Of a stretch of DNA of 52,715 bases, positions 38,080-46,193 are shown one piece after another (position 1 is the first letter of the stretch; each line of letters opens with the position of its first letter). The DNA comes from Candidatus Faecousia excrementigallinarum (GTDB lineage: Bacteria > Bacillota > Clostridia > Oscillospirales > Oscillospiraceae), in contig DVFK01000118.1 in the NCBI GenBank assembly GCA_018713285.1, forward strand, positions 1-52,715, given 5' to 3'. Below the pieces are notes generated by a model. That model saw nothing but the letters and a program-made list of their open reading frames with translations, had not been told where the DNA came from and made no database searches. Made by a program: the position numbers and the translations under genes.

Positions 38080-39243
38080 ATGAAGCGTGTATTTTTAATT
38101 GTATTGGACTCCTTCGGCATCGGCGCCATGCCCGATGCTCCCGCCTTTGGAGATGTGGGGGTAAACACCCTGGCCTCCTGCGCCACCTCCCCCAGGCTCT
38201 CCATTCCCAATATGCTGAAAGCCGGTCTTGGCAACATTGACGGCGTTTCCGCTGTACCGGGGGAAGCCGCTCCCACCGGCGCTTATGCCCGGCTGACGGA
38301 AGCCTCCATGGGCAAGGACACCACCATCGGCCACTGGGAGATTGCCGGTCTTATTTCGGAGAATCCCCTGCCCACCTACCCCAACGGTTTCCCTGAGGAG
38401 GTTCTGGCTCCCTTCCGGGAGGCTACCGGCAGAGGGGTTCTGGCCAACGCCCCCTGGTCCGGCACGGAGGTCATTGAAAAGTACGGTGCAGAGCATATGG
38501 CAACCGGGGATCTGATTGTCTACACCTCCGCCGACTCCGTGTTCCAGATTGCCGCCCATGAGGACATCGTACCCCCGGAGCAGCTGTACGAATACTGCCG
38601 GATTGCCCGAAAAATTCTCCAGGGAAAGCACGGCGTGGGCCGGGTCATCGCCCGTCCCTTCGTGGGCAAGCCCGGAAGCTTCCAGCGCACCGCCAACCGC
38701 CACGACTTCTCTCTGGAGCCCCCGGCAGAAACCCTGCTGGATGCCATCAAGGCTGCGGGGCTGGACTCCATCGGCGTAGGCAAGATTTATGATATCTTCG
38801 CCGGACGGGGCACCACGGAGCACGTGTATAACAAGAGCAACGCCGACGGCATGGCCCATACTGATGATTTCGCCGCCCAGGACTTCCACGGACTGTGCTT
38901 CGTGAATCTGGTGGACTTTGATATGCAGTACGGCCACCGGCGGAACATTGACGGCTACGCCAATGCCCTGACGGAGTTTGACTCCTGGCTGGGCCAGTTC
39001 CTTCCCAAGCTGGGGCAGGAGGACCTTGTGATGATTACCGCCGACCACGGCTGTGACCCGGGCTACGGAGCCACCACCGACCACACCCGGGAGTATGTGC
39101 CCCTGCTGGTGCTGGGCAAGCAGGTGAAACCGGTAAATCTTGGCACCCGGAAGAGCTTTTCCGACATTGCCGCCACGGTAGCAGAGCTTCTGGATGTGCA
39201 GTATGCCACCCCGGGCAAGAGCTTTGCCCAGGAGATTCTCTGA
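38080..39243 (+). CDS. deoB: Phosphopentomutase
   Basis: DeoB converts (deoxy)ribose-1-phosphate to the 5-phosphate, linking DeoD to DeoC. The 387-residue alkaline-phosphatase-fold enzyme has LIVLDSFGIGAMPDA (metal site), the phospho-Thr region GKDTTIGHWE, DFDMQYGHRRN and TADHGCDPGY (metal ligands). Of two close ATGs the second (38080) is preferred, with AAGGAG seven bases before. cdd follows after 16 bases. Confidence 0.97.
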   Translation: MKRVFLIVLDSFGIGAMPDAPAFGDVGVNTLASCATSPRLSIPNMLKAGLGNIDGVSAVPGEAAPTGAYARLTEASMGKDTTIGHWEIAGLISENPLPTYPNGFPEEVLAPFREATGRGVLANAPWSGTEVIEKYGAEHMATGDLIVYTSADSVFQIAAHEDIVPPEQLYEYCRIARKILQGKHGVGRVIARPFVGKPGSFQRTANRHDFSLEPPAETLLDAIKAAGLDSIGVGKIYDIFAGRGTTEHVYNKSNADGMAHTDDFAAQDFHGLCFVNLVDFDMQYGHRRNIDGYANALTEFDSWLGQFLPKLGQEDLVMITADHGCDPGYGATTDHTREYVPLLVLGKQVKPVNLGTRKSFSDIAATVAELLDVQYATPGKSFAQEIL

Positions 39244-39259
39244 TAAGGAGGAAAATCCA

Positions 39260-39673
39260 ATGACCCCTGAAAAACTGATGGAGCTGGCCAAGGAGGCCAT
39301 GACCCACGCCTATGTGCCCTACTCCGGCTATAAGGTCGGTGCCGCCCTGCTGTGCGCCGACGGCACGGTGTATCAGGGCTGCAACATGGAAAACGCCGCC
39401 TACTCCCCCACGGTCTGCGCTGAGCGCACCGCCTTCTTCAAGGCGGTGTATGACGGCCACCGGGACTTCACCGCCATTGCCGTCTGCGGCGGCAAGGACG
39501 GAGTTCTTACCGGGATGTTCCCCCCCTGTGGAGTATGCCGGCAGGTGATGGCAGAGTTCTGCAAGGAGGACTTCCGTATTTATATGGCGGACGGTCCCGA
39601 AAAAATCCAAAGCTGCACCCTGGCAGAGCTGCTGCCTTATGGTTTTTCTGCCGGAAAATACATGGGTATGTAA
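39260..39673 (+). CDS. cdd: Cytidine deaminase
   Basis: Cdd deaminates cytidine and deoxycytidine to uridine forms. The 137-residue homotetrameric-type enzyme has the zinc and catalytic motif CAERTAFFKA (Cys53, Glu55) and PPCGVCRQ (Cys90, Cys93). Length is normal for this class. The start follows AAGGAGG. It is the last enzyme gene before the nucleoside transporter genes. Confidence 0.97.
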   Translation: MTPEKLMELAKEAMTHAYVPYSGYKVGAALLCADGTVYQGCNMENAAYSPTVCAERTAFFKAVYDGHRDFTAIAVCGGKDGVLTGMFPPCGVCRQVMAEFCKEDFRIYMADGPEKIQSCTLAELLPYGFSAGKYMGM

Positions 39674-39789
39674 AAAGTTCATAGTTATTTTTACAAAAAT
39701 CAAGAAAAGTAGTTGATTTTTGCCCAAAGATGTGCGAAAATAAAGTCGGTGCCCATGGCACCCACTACATAAAAATGGAGGAAAATCAA

Positions 39790-40959
39790 ATGAAGAAGAT
39801 TCTGGCATTTTTGCTGGCTGCTCTGATGGTTGTCGGTCTGTTCGCCGGTTGTGCACCCGCAGACAACACTGAGACCACCAAGGCTCCCGATTCTACCACG
39901 GCTCCCGCAGGTGAGACCACCGAGGGCGGCGAGACCACCGAGGCTCCTGAGGCCGGCGTGATCACCAAGGTTGCTCTGGTCACCGACGTGGGCACCATCG
40001 ACGACGAGTCCTTCAACCAGGCTTGCTGGCAGGGCGTTGAGAAGTGGTGCAAGGAAAACAACATTGAGTACACCTACTATCAGCCCACCGAGGACTCCAC
40101 CGACGCCCGTGTGTTGTCCGTTTCCCAGGCTATCAGCGAAGGTGCCAACACCATCGTAATGCCCGGCTACCTGTTTGGACCCACCATCCTGACTGTGCAG
40201 GACGAGTACCCCGATGTTTACTTCATCGCTGTTGACGTGGCTGCCGGCGACCTGTCTCTGGACGGCGGCACCACTCTGGTTGACCCCTCTGCCAACGTTG
40301 CTTGTCTGACCTTCTCCGAGGAGCAGGCTGGCTACCTGGCTGGCTACGCTGCTGTGAAGGAAGGCTACACCAAGCTGGGCTTCCTGGGCGGCATTGCTGT
40401 TCCCGCTGTGCAGCGCTACGGCTACGGCTTCGTTCAGGGCGCTGACGCTGCTGCCAAGGAGCTGAACAAGAAGATCGAGATCAACTACACCTACGGCGGC
40501 CAGTTCCAGGGCTCTCCTGAGATCACCGCTAAGATGGAAGGCTGGTACCAGGCCGGCACCGAGGTTGTCTTCGCCTGCGGCGGCGGCATCTACACCTCCG
40601 CTCTGGAAGCTGCCGACAAGAACGACGGCAAGGTTATCGGTGTTGACGTTGACCAGTCCCACATCTCCAACCGTTTCGTAACCTCCGCCATGAAGGGCCT
40701 GCAGAACGTGACTGAGTCCGTTCTGGACACCCTGAACAAGGGCGAGTGGGCTACCTACGGCGGCAAGGTTTCCAACTTCGGCCTGCTGGAAGGCGAGTAT
40801 GTTGGCCTGCCCACCGACACCTGGACCATGACCAACTTCACCACCGAGGATTACGAGGCTGTGAAGGGTCAGATCAAGGACGGCACCATCACCGTTTCCA
40901 ACGACACCTCCAAGATGCCCGCTGTCTCCGAGAACACCACTGTTAACGAGATCGGCTAA
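39790..40959 (+). CDS. BMP-family nucleoside-binding lipoprotein of an ABC transporter
   Basis: This is an extracellular substrate-binding protein of the BmpA/PnrA family, which mostly binds nucleosides. The 389-residue protein has a lipoprotein signal with Cys21 (VVGLFAGC), a Thr/Glu-rich linker (about 25-55) and the two-lobed domain: KVALVTDVGTIDDESFNQACWQG, GYLAGYAAV, GFLGGIAVPAVQRYGYGFVQGA and GVDVDQSH. The start has GGAGG upstream. It uses many GCT and GTT codons, unlike most neighbours, as expected of an abundant protein. A strong terminator follows, so the transporter genes have their own promoter. Confidence 0.93.
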   Translation: MKKILAFLLAALMVVGLFAGCAPADNTETTKAPDSTTAPAGETTEGGETTEAPEAGVITKVALVTDVGTIDDESFNQACWQGVEKWCKENNIEYTYYQPTEDSTDARVLSVSQAISEGANTIVMPGYLFGPTILTVQDEYPDVYFIAVDVAAGDLSLDGGTTLVDPSANVACLTFSEEQAGYLAGYAAVKEGYTKLGFLGGIAVPAVQRYGYGFVQGADAAAKELNKKIEINYTYGGQFQGSPEITAKMEGWYQAGTEVVFACGGGIYTSALEAADKNDGKVIGVDVDQSHISNRFVTSAMKGLQNVTESVLDTLNKGEWATYGGKVSNFGLLEGEYVGLPTDTWTMTNFTTEDYEAVKGQIKDGTITVSNDTSKMPAVSENTTVNEIG

Positions 40960-40980
40960 GGTTTACTTGGCAAAACAACC

Positions 40981-41009
40981 AACCCCCGAGGGAAACCTCG
41001 GGGGTTTTT
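40981..41009 (+). terminator. Terminator after the BMP lipoprotein gene
   Basis: AACCCCCGAGG (40981-40991) and CCTCGGGGGTT (40996-41006) form an 11-bp stem with a GAAA-type loop followed by TTTTT. Confidence 0.93.
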
Positions 41010-41030
41010 ATGGTTTTTCAACATTTTCTA

Positions 41031-41059
41031 TTGTATTTTTTGCAAATATCCAGTATAAT
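41031..41059 (+). promoter_or_regulatory. Sigma-A promoter of the nucleoside ABC genes
   Basis: TTGTAT (41031-41036) and a perfect TATAAT (41054-41059) are 17 bases apart, 36 bases before the start codon. Confidence 0.85.
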
Positions 41060-41095
41060 AGGTACAGCAAACTATAATGGTAAGGGAGTGACCAT

Positions 41096-42634
41096 ATGCC
41101 AGATTATGTGATTGAAATGCTCAATATCACCAAGGAGTTTCCGGGCATTAAGGCCAATGACGATGTTACCCTTCAGCTGAAGCGAGGGGAAATTCACGCC
41201 CTGCTGGGAGAGAACGGTGCCGGTAAGTCCACTTTGATGAGCGTTTTGTTCGGCTTGTACCAGCCGGAAAAGGGCATCATCAAGAAGGACGGGGTAGAGG
41301 TGAAAATCAACAACCCCAACGACGCTACCGCTTTGCACATCGGCATGGTGCACCAGCATTTCAAACTGGTGGAGTGCTTCACGGTCCTGGATAACATCAT
41401 TCTGGGTGCCGAGCCCATGAAGGGTCCTATGGTAAACCGGAAGGCTGCCCGGAAGCGGGTAATGGAGCTGTCGGAGAAGTACGGTCTGAAAATTGACCCG
41501 GATGCCCTGGTGGAGGACATCTCTGTTGGTATGCAGCAAAGAGTGGAAATTCTGAAAATGCTCTACCGGGACAATGAAATTCTGATTTTTGACGAGCCCA
41601 CCGCTGTGCTGACCCCCCAGGAAATCGATGAGCTGATGGAAATTATGCGGGGCTTCAAGGCCGAGGGCAAGTCCATTTTGTTCATCACCCATAAGCTGGC
41701 AGAGATCAAGGCCGTGGCTGACCGCTGCTCTGTGCTGCGTAAAGGCAAGTACATGGGCACGGTGGATGTGGCCACCACCTCCGTGGAAGAGATGTCCCGG
41801 CTGATGGTGGGCCGGGATGTGGAGCTGGTCTCCCATAAGGAGGAGAGAACCCCCGGCGCTACCGTGCTGAAGGTGGAAAAGCTTACCGTTCCTTCCAAGA
41901 TTCACAAGAACGATGCGGTGAAAAACGCCTCTCTGGAAGTGCGGGAAGGGGAAATCGTGTGCCTGGCCGGTATCGAAGGCAATGGACAGACGGAGTTTGT
42001 CTATGCCATCACCGGACTGGACAAGCCCAGCAGCGGCACCGTCTGGCTGGAAGGCAAGGACATTACCAAGGCTTCCATCCGTCAGCGGAGCAAGGCCGGC
42101 ATGAGCCACATCCCCGAGGACCGGCACAAGCACGGTCTGGTGCTGGATTACAGCCTGGAAAACAACATGGTTCTGCAGCGGTACTGGGATAAGGAATTCC
42201 AGGTGGGCGGCTTTATCAAGTCCAAAGCCGTCCGGGAGTATTCCGACCGGCTGATTGAGCAGTATGACGTGCGCAGCGGCCAGGGTTCCACCACCATCGC
42301 CCGGAGCATGTCCGGCGGCAACCAGCAGAAAGCCATCATCGCCCGGGAAATGGCAAAAGACCCCCGCCTGCTCATTGCGGTGCAGCCTACCCGCGGCCTG
42401 GATGTGGGCGCCATTGAGTATATCCACAAGCAGATTATCGCCCAGCGGGATGCGGGCAAGGCAGTGTTGCTGGTATCTTTGGAGCTGGACGAGGTTATGA
42501 ACCTGTCCGACCGGATTCTTGTGATGTATGAAGGGGAAATTGTAGGCGAGTTCGACCCCAAGACCACCGATGTGCAGACCCTGGGTCTGTATATGGCTGG
42601 TGCCAAGCGTATGGATAAGGAGGGCAAGGAATGA
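41096..42634 (+). CDS. Nucleoside ABC transporter, double ATP-binding subunit
   Basis: The 512-residue protein contains two ABC modules, as in the NupA/YufO class. The first has a full Walker A (GENGAGKST), a Q-loop GMVHQHFKL, an ABC signature variant SVGMQQRVEI and Walker B LIFDEPTAVL. The second has a degenerate Walker A (GIEGNGQTEF), signature SGGNQQKAII and AVQPTRGLDVG, so ATP hydrolysis is probably asymmetric. That degeneracy is normal in this family. The start has GGGAG upstream. It overlaps the first permease by 4 bases. Confidence 0.94.
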   Translation: MPDYVIEMLNITKEFPGIKANDDVTLQLKRGEIHALLGENGAGKSTLMSVLFGLYQPEKGIIKKDGVEVKINNPNDATALHIGMVHQHFKLVECFTVLDNIILGAEPMKGPMVNRKAARKRVMELSEKYGLKIDPDALVEDISVGMQQRVEILKMLYRDNEILIFDEPTAVLTPQEIDELMEIMRGFKAEGKSILFITHKLAEIKAVADRCSVLRKGKYMGTVDVATTSVEEMSRLMVGRDVELVSHKEERTPGATVLKVEKLTVPSKIHKNDAVKNASLEVREGEIVCLAGIEGNGQTEFVYAITGLDKPSSGTVWLEGKDITKASIRQRSKAGMSHIPEDRHKHGLVLDYSLENNMVLQRYWDKEFQVGGFIKSKAVREYSDRLIEQYDVRSGQGSTTIARSMSGGNQQKAIIAREMAKDPRLLIAVQPTRGLDVGAIEYIHKQIIAQRDAGKAVLLVSLELDEVMNLSDRILVMYEGEIVGEFDPKTTDVQTLGLYMAGAKRMDKEGKE

Positions 42635-43857
42635 AAAAACAAAAAAATGCCCCCCGCCTGGGAAATCTCACCGGCGGCGTCAGCTCTGTGCTGGCCAGCC
42701 TGGTTTGTATTCTGGTGGGATTGGTTGTGGGCTTTTTGGTGCTGCTGGTTCTGGGCGGCGTTACCTTGGCCCAGGAAGGGACCAGCTTCTCCCTGGGTGA
42801 GCTGCTGAAAACCACCTGGGAGCAGGGCTTCAAGCCCATCTTGCAGGGCGGCTTCTATGCCAAGGCCAATACCATGGGTATGGGCGTGCGTATGGAGATT
42901 CTCCAGGCCGCTCCCCTGGTTTTCACCGGCCTTTCTGTGGCCTTTGCCTTCAAGACCGGCCTGTTCAATATCGGTGCTGCAGGACAGTACACCGTGGGTG
43001 CTTTCTTTGCCCTGTTTGCTGCCCTGGTTCTGAAATGGCCCTGGTATCTGTGCCTGCTGGCAGCCGGTGTAGGCGGCGCCATCTGGGGTGCCATTCCCGG
43101 CCTGTTCAAGGCATTTCTCAATGTGAACGAGGTTATCACCTCCATCATGTTTAACTGGGTTGGCCTGTACGCCGTCAACACCTTGATTTATCAGCAGGGT
43201 GCCGGTCCCATGTTCAATGCCAATACCACCAAGACTTACACCCTGAAGGAAGTCTCTCCCCAGTCCCTGCTGCCCTCCTTTAATGTGAAGGTAGGAGGCG
43301 AGGACTACTTCGGCAAGCTGTTCCAGCCCACCATTGGCATCTTCATTGCCATTGCTGTGGCTGTGATTATCTGGATTATCATTAACAAGACTACCTTCGG
43401 CTATGAGCTGAAGGCCTGCGGCCACAACAAGGAGGCTGCCCGGTACGCCGGTATCAACGAGAAGAAGAACATTGTCCTGTCCATGACCATTGCCGGTGCT
43501 CTGGCAGGTCTGGGCGCAGGTGTCTTCTACCTGTCCGGAAGCAAGGAATGGGAGCCCCTGGTATCCACCATGCTGCCGGCCACCGGCTTCAACGGCATTT
43601 CCGTTGCCTTGCTTGCCACCTCCAACCCCATCGGATGTATCTTCTCCGCCATCTTCATCTCCCACATTACCGTGGGCGGCGGCTTTATGTACGCCAAGCT
43701 GTTCCCCAGCGAAGTGGCAGACATTATCTCCGGTGTGGTGATTTACCTGTGCGCTTTCAGCCTGCTGTTCAAGACCGGAATTCTGCGGCTGTTCAAGAGC
43801 CGTAATAAGCCTGTGAAAGCCATTGTCCCCGACAAAGGAAAGGAGGCGGATGCGTAA
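42631..43857 (+). CDS. Nucleoside ABC transporter permease, subunit 1
   Basis: The 408-residue membrane protein belongs to the BPD_transp_2/YufP class: one N-terminal helix, a long extracellular loop, then about eight helices with KTGLFNIGAAGQYTVGAFFA, FLNVNEVITSIMFNWVG and GYELKACGHNKEAARYAGI (coupling region). It starts with ATGA overlap of the ATPase gene and its own stop overlaps the next start by a base. With the next permease it forms a heterodimeric channel for the BMP-bound nucleoside. Confidence 0.93.
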   Translation: MKKQKNAPRLGNLTGGVSSVLASLVCILVGLVVGFLVLLVLGGVTLAQEGTSFSLGELLKTTWEQGFKPILQGGFYAKANTMGMGVRMEILQAAPLVFTGLSVAFAFKTGLFNIGAAGQYTVGAFFALFAALVLKWPWYLCLLAAGVGGAIWGAIPGLFKAFLNVNEVITSIMFNWVGLYAVNTLIYQQGAGPMFNANTTKTYTLKEVSPQSLLPSFNVKVGGEDYFGKLFQPTIGIFIAIAVAVIIWIIINKTTFGYELKACGHNKEAARYAGINEKKNIVLSMTIAGALAGLGAGVFYLSGSKEWEPLVSTMLPATGFNGISVALLATSNPIGCIFSAIFISHITVGGGFMYAKLFPSEVADIISGVVIYLCAFSLLFKTGILRLFKSRNKPVKAIVPDKGKEADA

Positions 43858-44804
43858 TGTGGCTGCTGCTGAAATATACCTTGCTGTACGCTGCGGTGCT
43901 GATGCTGGTGGCCATGGGCGGTATGTTCTCCGAGCGCTCCGGCGTAATTAACATCGCCCTGGAAGGCATTATGGTCATCGGCGGTCTGGTGGGCGTTGTG
44001 ATGATCAACATTCTCAACGCTGCCGGAACTCCCATCTTCCTGAACATCCTCCTGTGTATGATTGCTGCCGGCGCAGCCGGTATGCTCTACTCCTCCCTGC
44101 TGGCCTTCTCCTCCATCAACCTGAAGGCGGACCAGACCATCGGCGGAACGGCCCTGAACCTGCTGGCAACGGCGGTGGCAATGGTCATTGCCAAGCGTAT
44201 CAACGGCAATGACTCCCCCAAGATCACCTACTCCGCCAACTCCAACCAGCTGTTCAACAACAGCAACTTCTCCTTCAACATTGGACCCCTGACCCTGAAC
44301 TGGTTCCTGGTGGCAACCATTTTGCTGCTGATTGCCGCATGGTTTGTCCTCTACCGCAGCCGGTTCGGTATGCGGCTCATGGCCTGCGGCGAGCATCCCC
44401 AGGCTGCGGATTCCGTGGGTATCAATGTGTATAAGATGCGCTGGGCCGGTGTGCTGATTTCCGGCGTGCTGGGCGGTCTGGGCGGCATGGCCTACATCGT
44501 CCCGGCGGTAGGCGACTGGAACTTTGAAATGGGCGTAGCCGGTATGGGCTTCCTGGCTCTGGCGGTTATGATTTTCGGTCAGTGGAAACCCCTGAATATT
44601 GCAGGAGCAGCACTGTTCTTTGCGGTATTCCGGGCCATGGCCAACATTTTCGACTCCATTCCCTTCCTGGCCTCTCTGGGCTGGCCCAAGGAGATTTACA
44701 ACATGATGCCCTTCCTGGCTTCCATGGTGGTTCTGGCCTTCACTTCCAAGAAGTCCCGGGCACCCAAGGCAGAGGGTATCCCCTACGACAAAGGCTCCCG
44801 TTAA
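43857..44804 (+). CDS. Nucleoside ABC transporter permease, subunit 2
   Basis: The 315-residue protein of the YufQ class has GGMFSERSGVINIALEGIMVIGG, NLKADQTIGGTALNLLA, the coupling region GMRLMACGEHPQAADSVGI and the final hydrophobic segments FLALAVMIFGQWKPL and MMPFLASMVVLAF. It is the last gene of the transporter operon and ends just before a strong bidirectional terminator. Confidence 0.93.
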   Translation: MWLLLKYTLLYAAVLMLVAMGGMFSERSGVINIALEGIMVIGGLVGVVMINILNAAGTPIFLNILLCMIAAGAAGMLYSSLLAFSSINLKADQTIGGTALNLLATAVAMVIAKRINGNDSPKITYSANSNQLFNNSNFSFNIGPLTLNWFLVATILLLIAAWFVLYRSRFGMRLMACGEHPQAADSVGINVYKMRWAGVLISGVLGGLGGMAYIVPAVGDWNFEMGVAGMGFLALAVMIFGQWKPLNIAGAALFFAVFRAMANIFDSIPFLASLGWPKEIYNMMPFLASMVVLAFTSKKSRAPKAEGIPYDKGSR

Positions 44805-44811
44805 TACACCG

Positions 44812-44846
44812 AAAGGGCATCTCAAATTGAGATGCCCTTTTCCTTT
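44812..44846. terminator. Bidirectional terminator after the transporter operon
   Basis: AAAGGGCATCTC and GAGATGCCCTTT form a perfect 12-bp stem with a short A/T loop, followed by T-rich sequence. It separates convergent genes. Confidence 0.93.
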
Positions 44847-44860
44847 TGGGACCGGCATGA

Positions 44861-45316
44861 CTATACCTTGTGGGTGAGTCTTCCGATGATTTCCAGGATT
44901 TCGCTGCAAACCTCCCGCTCCTGCTGGGCAAGGCGCAGAAACACCTGACCGTACTCCGGGTCGGCACCTCTGGCTTCGTACTCCGCAAGACACCGCATCT
45001 TGTTGCCGTAGCACCGACGGAGGGTCACTTCCACCGGCTCCTCCTGGGGCGGCAGGCTTTTGGCGCTGTAATGCTTCCCCGTGGCCAGGGTGTAAATCCC
45101 CTTGAGACAGGCGGTGTGGGACTGACACTGGGTGAAAAGGTTGTGGAGCTGTGCCCCCTCCCGTCCCCCCAGCCGCCGGGACAGATATAAGTAGGTGGCA
45201 GCCTCCTGCCATTGGAGGGCAATCAGGCCCTTAATACTCTCCGGGTCAAACAGAGCCGCCGGCTCCTTCACCCGCTGCCACACCTGGGCAAATGCATCGT
45301 TGGGTTTCGTTTTCAT
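44861..45316 (-). CDS. Ferritin-like helical protein, function unknown
   Basis: I do not recognise a specific family. The 151-residue protein is almost all helical: LIALQWQEAATYLYLSRRL, LHNLFTQCQSHTACLKGIY, LRRCYGNKMRCLAEYEARG, and YGQVFLRLAQQEREVCSEILEII. The spacing of Glu and His residues recalls rubrerythrin/ferritin-like four-helix bundles with a di-metal site, but one ligand helix carries Q-S-H rather than the usual E-x-x-H. Five cysteines are unusual for a ferritin. It stands alone, convergent with the transporter operon and divergent from lexA. Confidence 0.65.
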   Translation of the reverse strand: MKTKPNDAFAQVWQRVKEPAALFDPESIKGLIALQWQEAATYLYLSRRLGGREGAQLHNLFTQCQSHTACLKGIYTLATGKHYSAKSLPPQEEPVEVTLRRCYGNKMRCLAEYEARGADPEYGQVFLRLAQQEREVCSEILEIIGRLTHKV

Positions 45317-45459
45317 ATTCTGCTCACTCCTTCCGGCTCCAGTATACCCTGGCGGTCAAGGGAAAAAACCGGGGTTTTTGTCGAAAAAAATACCGGAAAC
45401 CCCCTTTTCTTTCTCGCTCATTTGTGCTATAATGGCCAAAAGGAAAGGAGGCACCGCCC

Positions 45460-46035
45460 ATGTCCAAGTCAAACCCCAGAGAAGAACAGGTTTTGAACTT
45501 TATCCGGGAATTTTCGGCGGAAAACGGCTATGCCCCGTCCATCCGGGAGATTTGCGCCGGGGTGGGACTGCGCTCCACCGCCTCCGTAAACTACCACCTG
45601 AAAAATTTGCAGCAAAAGGGAATGCTCACCCTGGGGGAGAAGGGCCGCAAACGTGCCATCGCCGCTCCCCAGCGCCCGGGCCAGATTCCCCTCATCGGCA
45701 CCGTCACCGCAGGCCTGCCTATTCTGGCTCTGGAGAACCAGGAGGGTACCATCAGCTGGGACGGTGACCCCTCCTGCTTTGCCCTCCGGGTCCGGGGGGA
45801 CAGTATGGTGGGCGCCGGGATTTTCTCCGGGGATGTGGTGGTGGTCCGCCCCCAGCCCACCGCCGACGACGGACAGATTGTAGTGGCCCGGCTGGAGGAT
45901 GAAGCCACCGTCAAGCGGCTGCGCCGCCGGAACGGGGAAATCTGGCTCATGCCGGAAAACGAGGCCTACGCCCCCATCGACGGCACCTACGCCCAGATTG
46001 TGGGTGTGGTAAAGGCCCTGGTTCGGGAATATTAA
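45460..46035 (+). CDS. lexA: LexA SOS repressor
   Basis: LexA represses DNA-damage genes and cleaves itself when RecA is activated. The 191-residue protein has a winged helix-turn-helix (YAPSIREICAGVGLRSTASVNYHLKNLQQKG), the cleavage site Ala84-Gly85 (TVTAGLP), and the Ser115 (RGDSMV) and Lys152 (TVKRL) dyad. The start follows AAAGGAGG, and a TATAAT lies at 45428-45433. I could not find a clear LexA box in its upstream region, though self-regulation is the rule. Confidence 0.96.
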   Translation: MSKSNPREEQVLNFIREFSAENGYAPSIREICAGVGLRSTASVNYHLKNLQQKGMLTLGEKGRKRAIAAPQRPGQIPLIGTVTAGLPILALENQEGTISWDGDPSCFALRVRGDSMVGAGIFSGDVVVVRPQPTADDGQIVVARLEDEATVKRLRRRNGEIWLMPENEAYAPIDGTYAQIVGVVKALVREY

Positions 46036-46040
46036 GCAAG

Positions 46041-46075
46041 CAGCCGAAGGAGCTTATTCCTTCGGCTGTTTTTTT
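46041..46075 (+). terminator. Terminator after lexA
   Basis: CAGCCGAAGGA and TCCTTCGGCTG form an 11-bp stem with a 6-base loop followed by seven T. Confidence 0.95.
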
Positions 46076-46193
46076 GCCTGTTTGTATCTTTGTTGCCCAT
46101 GGTTGGGACAAAAAATTCACATTTTTCCCATAGCGAATCCCGGGAAGGTGTGGTATAATGTCTGTAAGTATACCATATTGGGAGCGTATTGCT

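Noticed and set aside
45317-45459. LexA operator in the lexA upstream region
   Set aside because: I found no GAAC-N4-GTTC type palindrome there; a TATAAT is visible but no operator.
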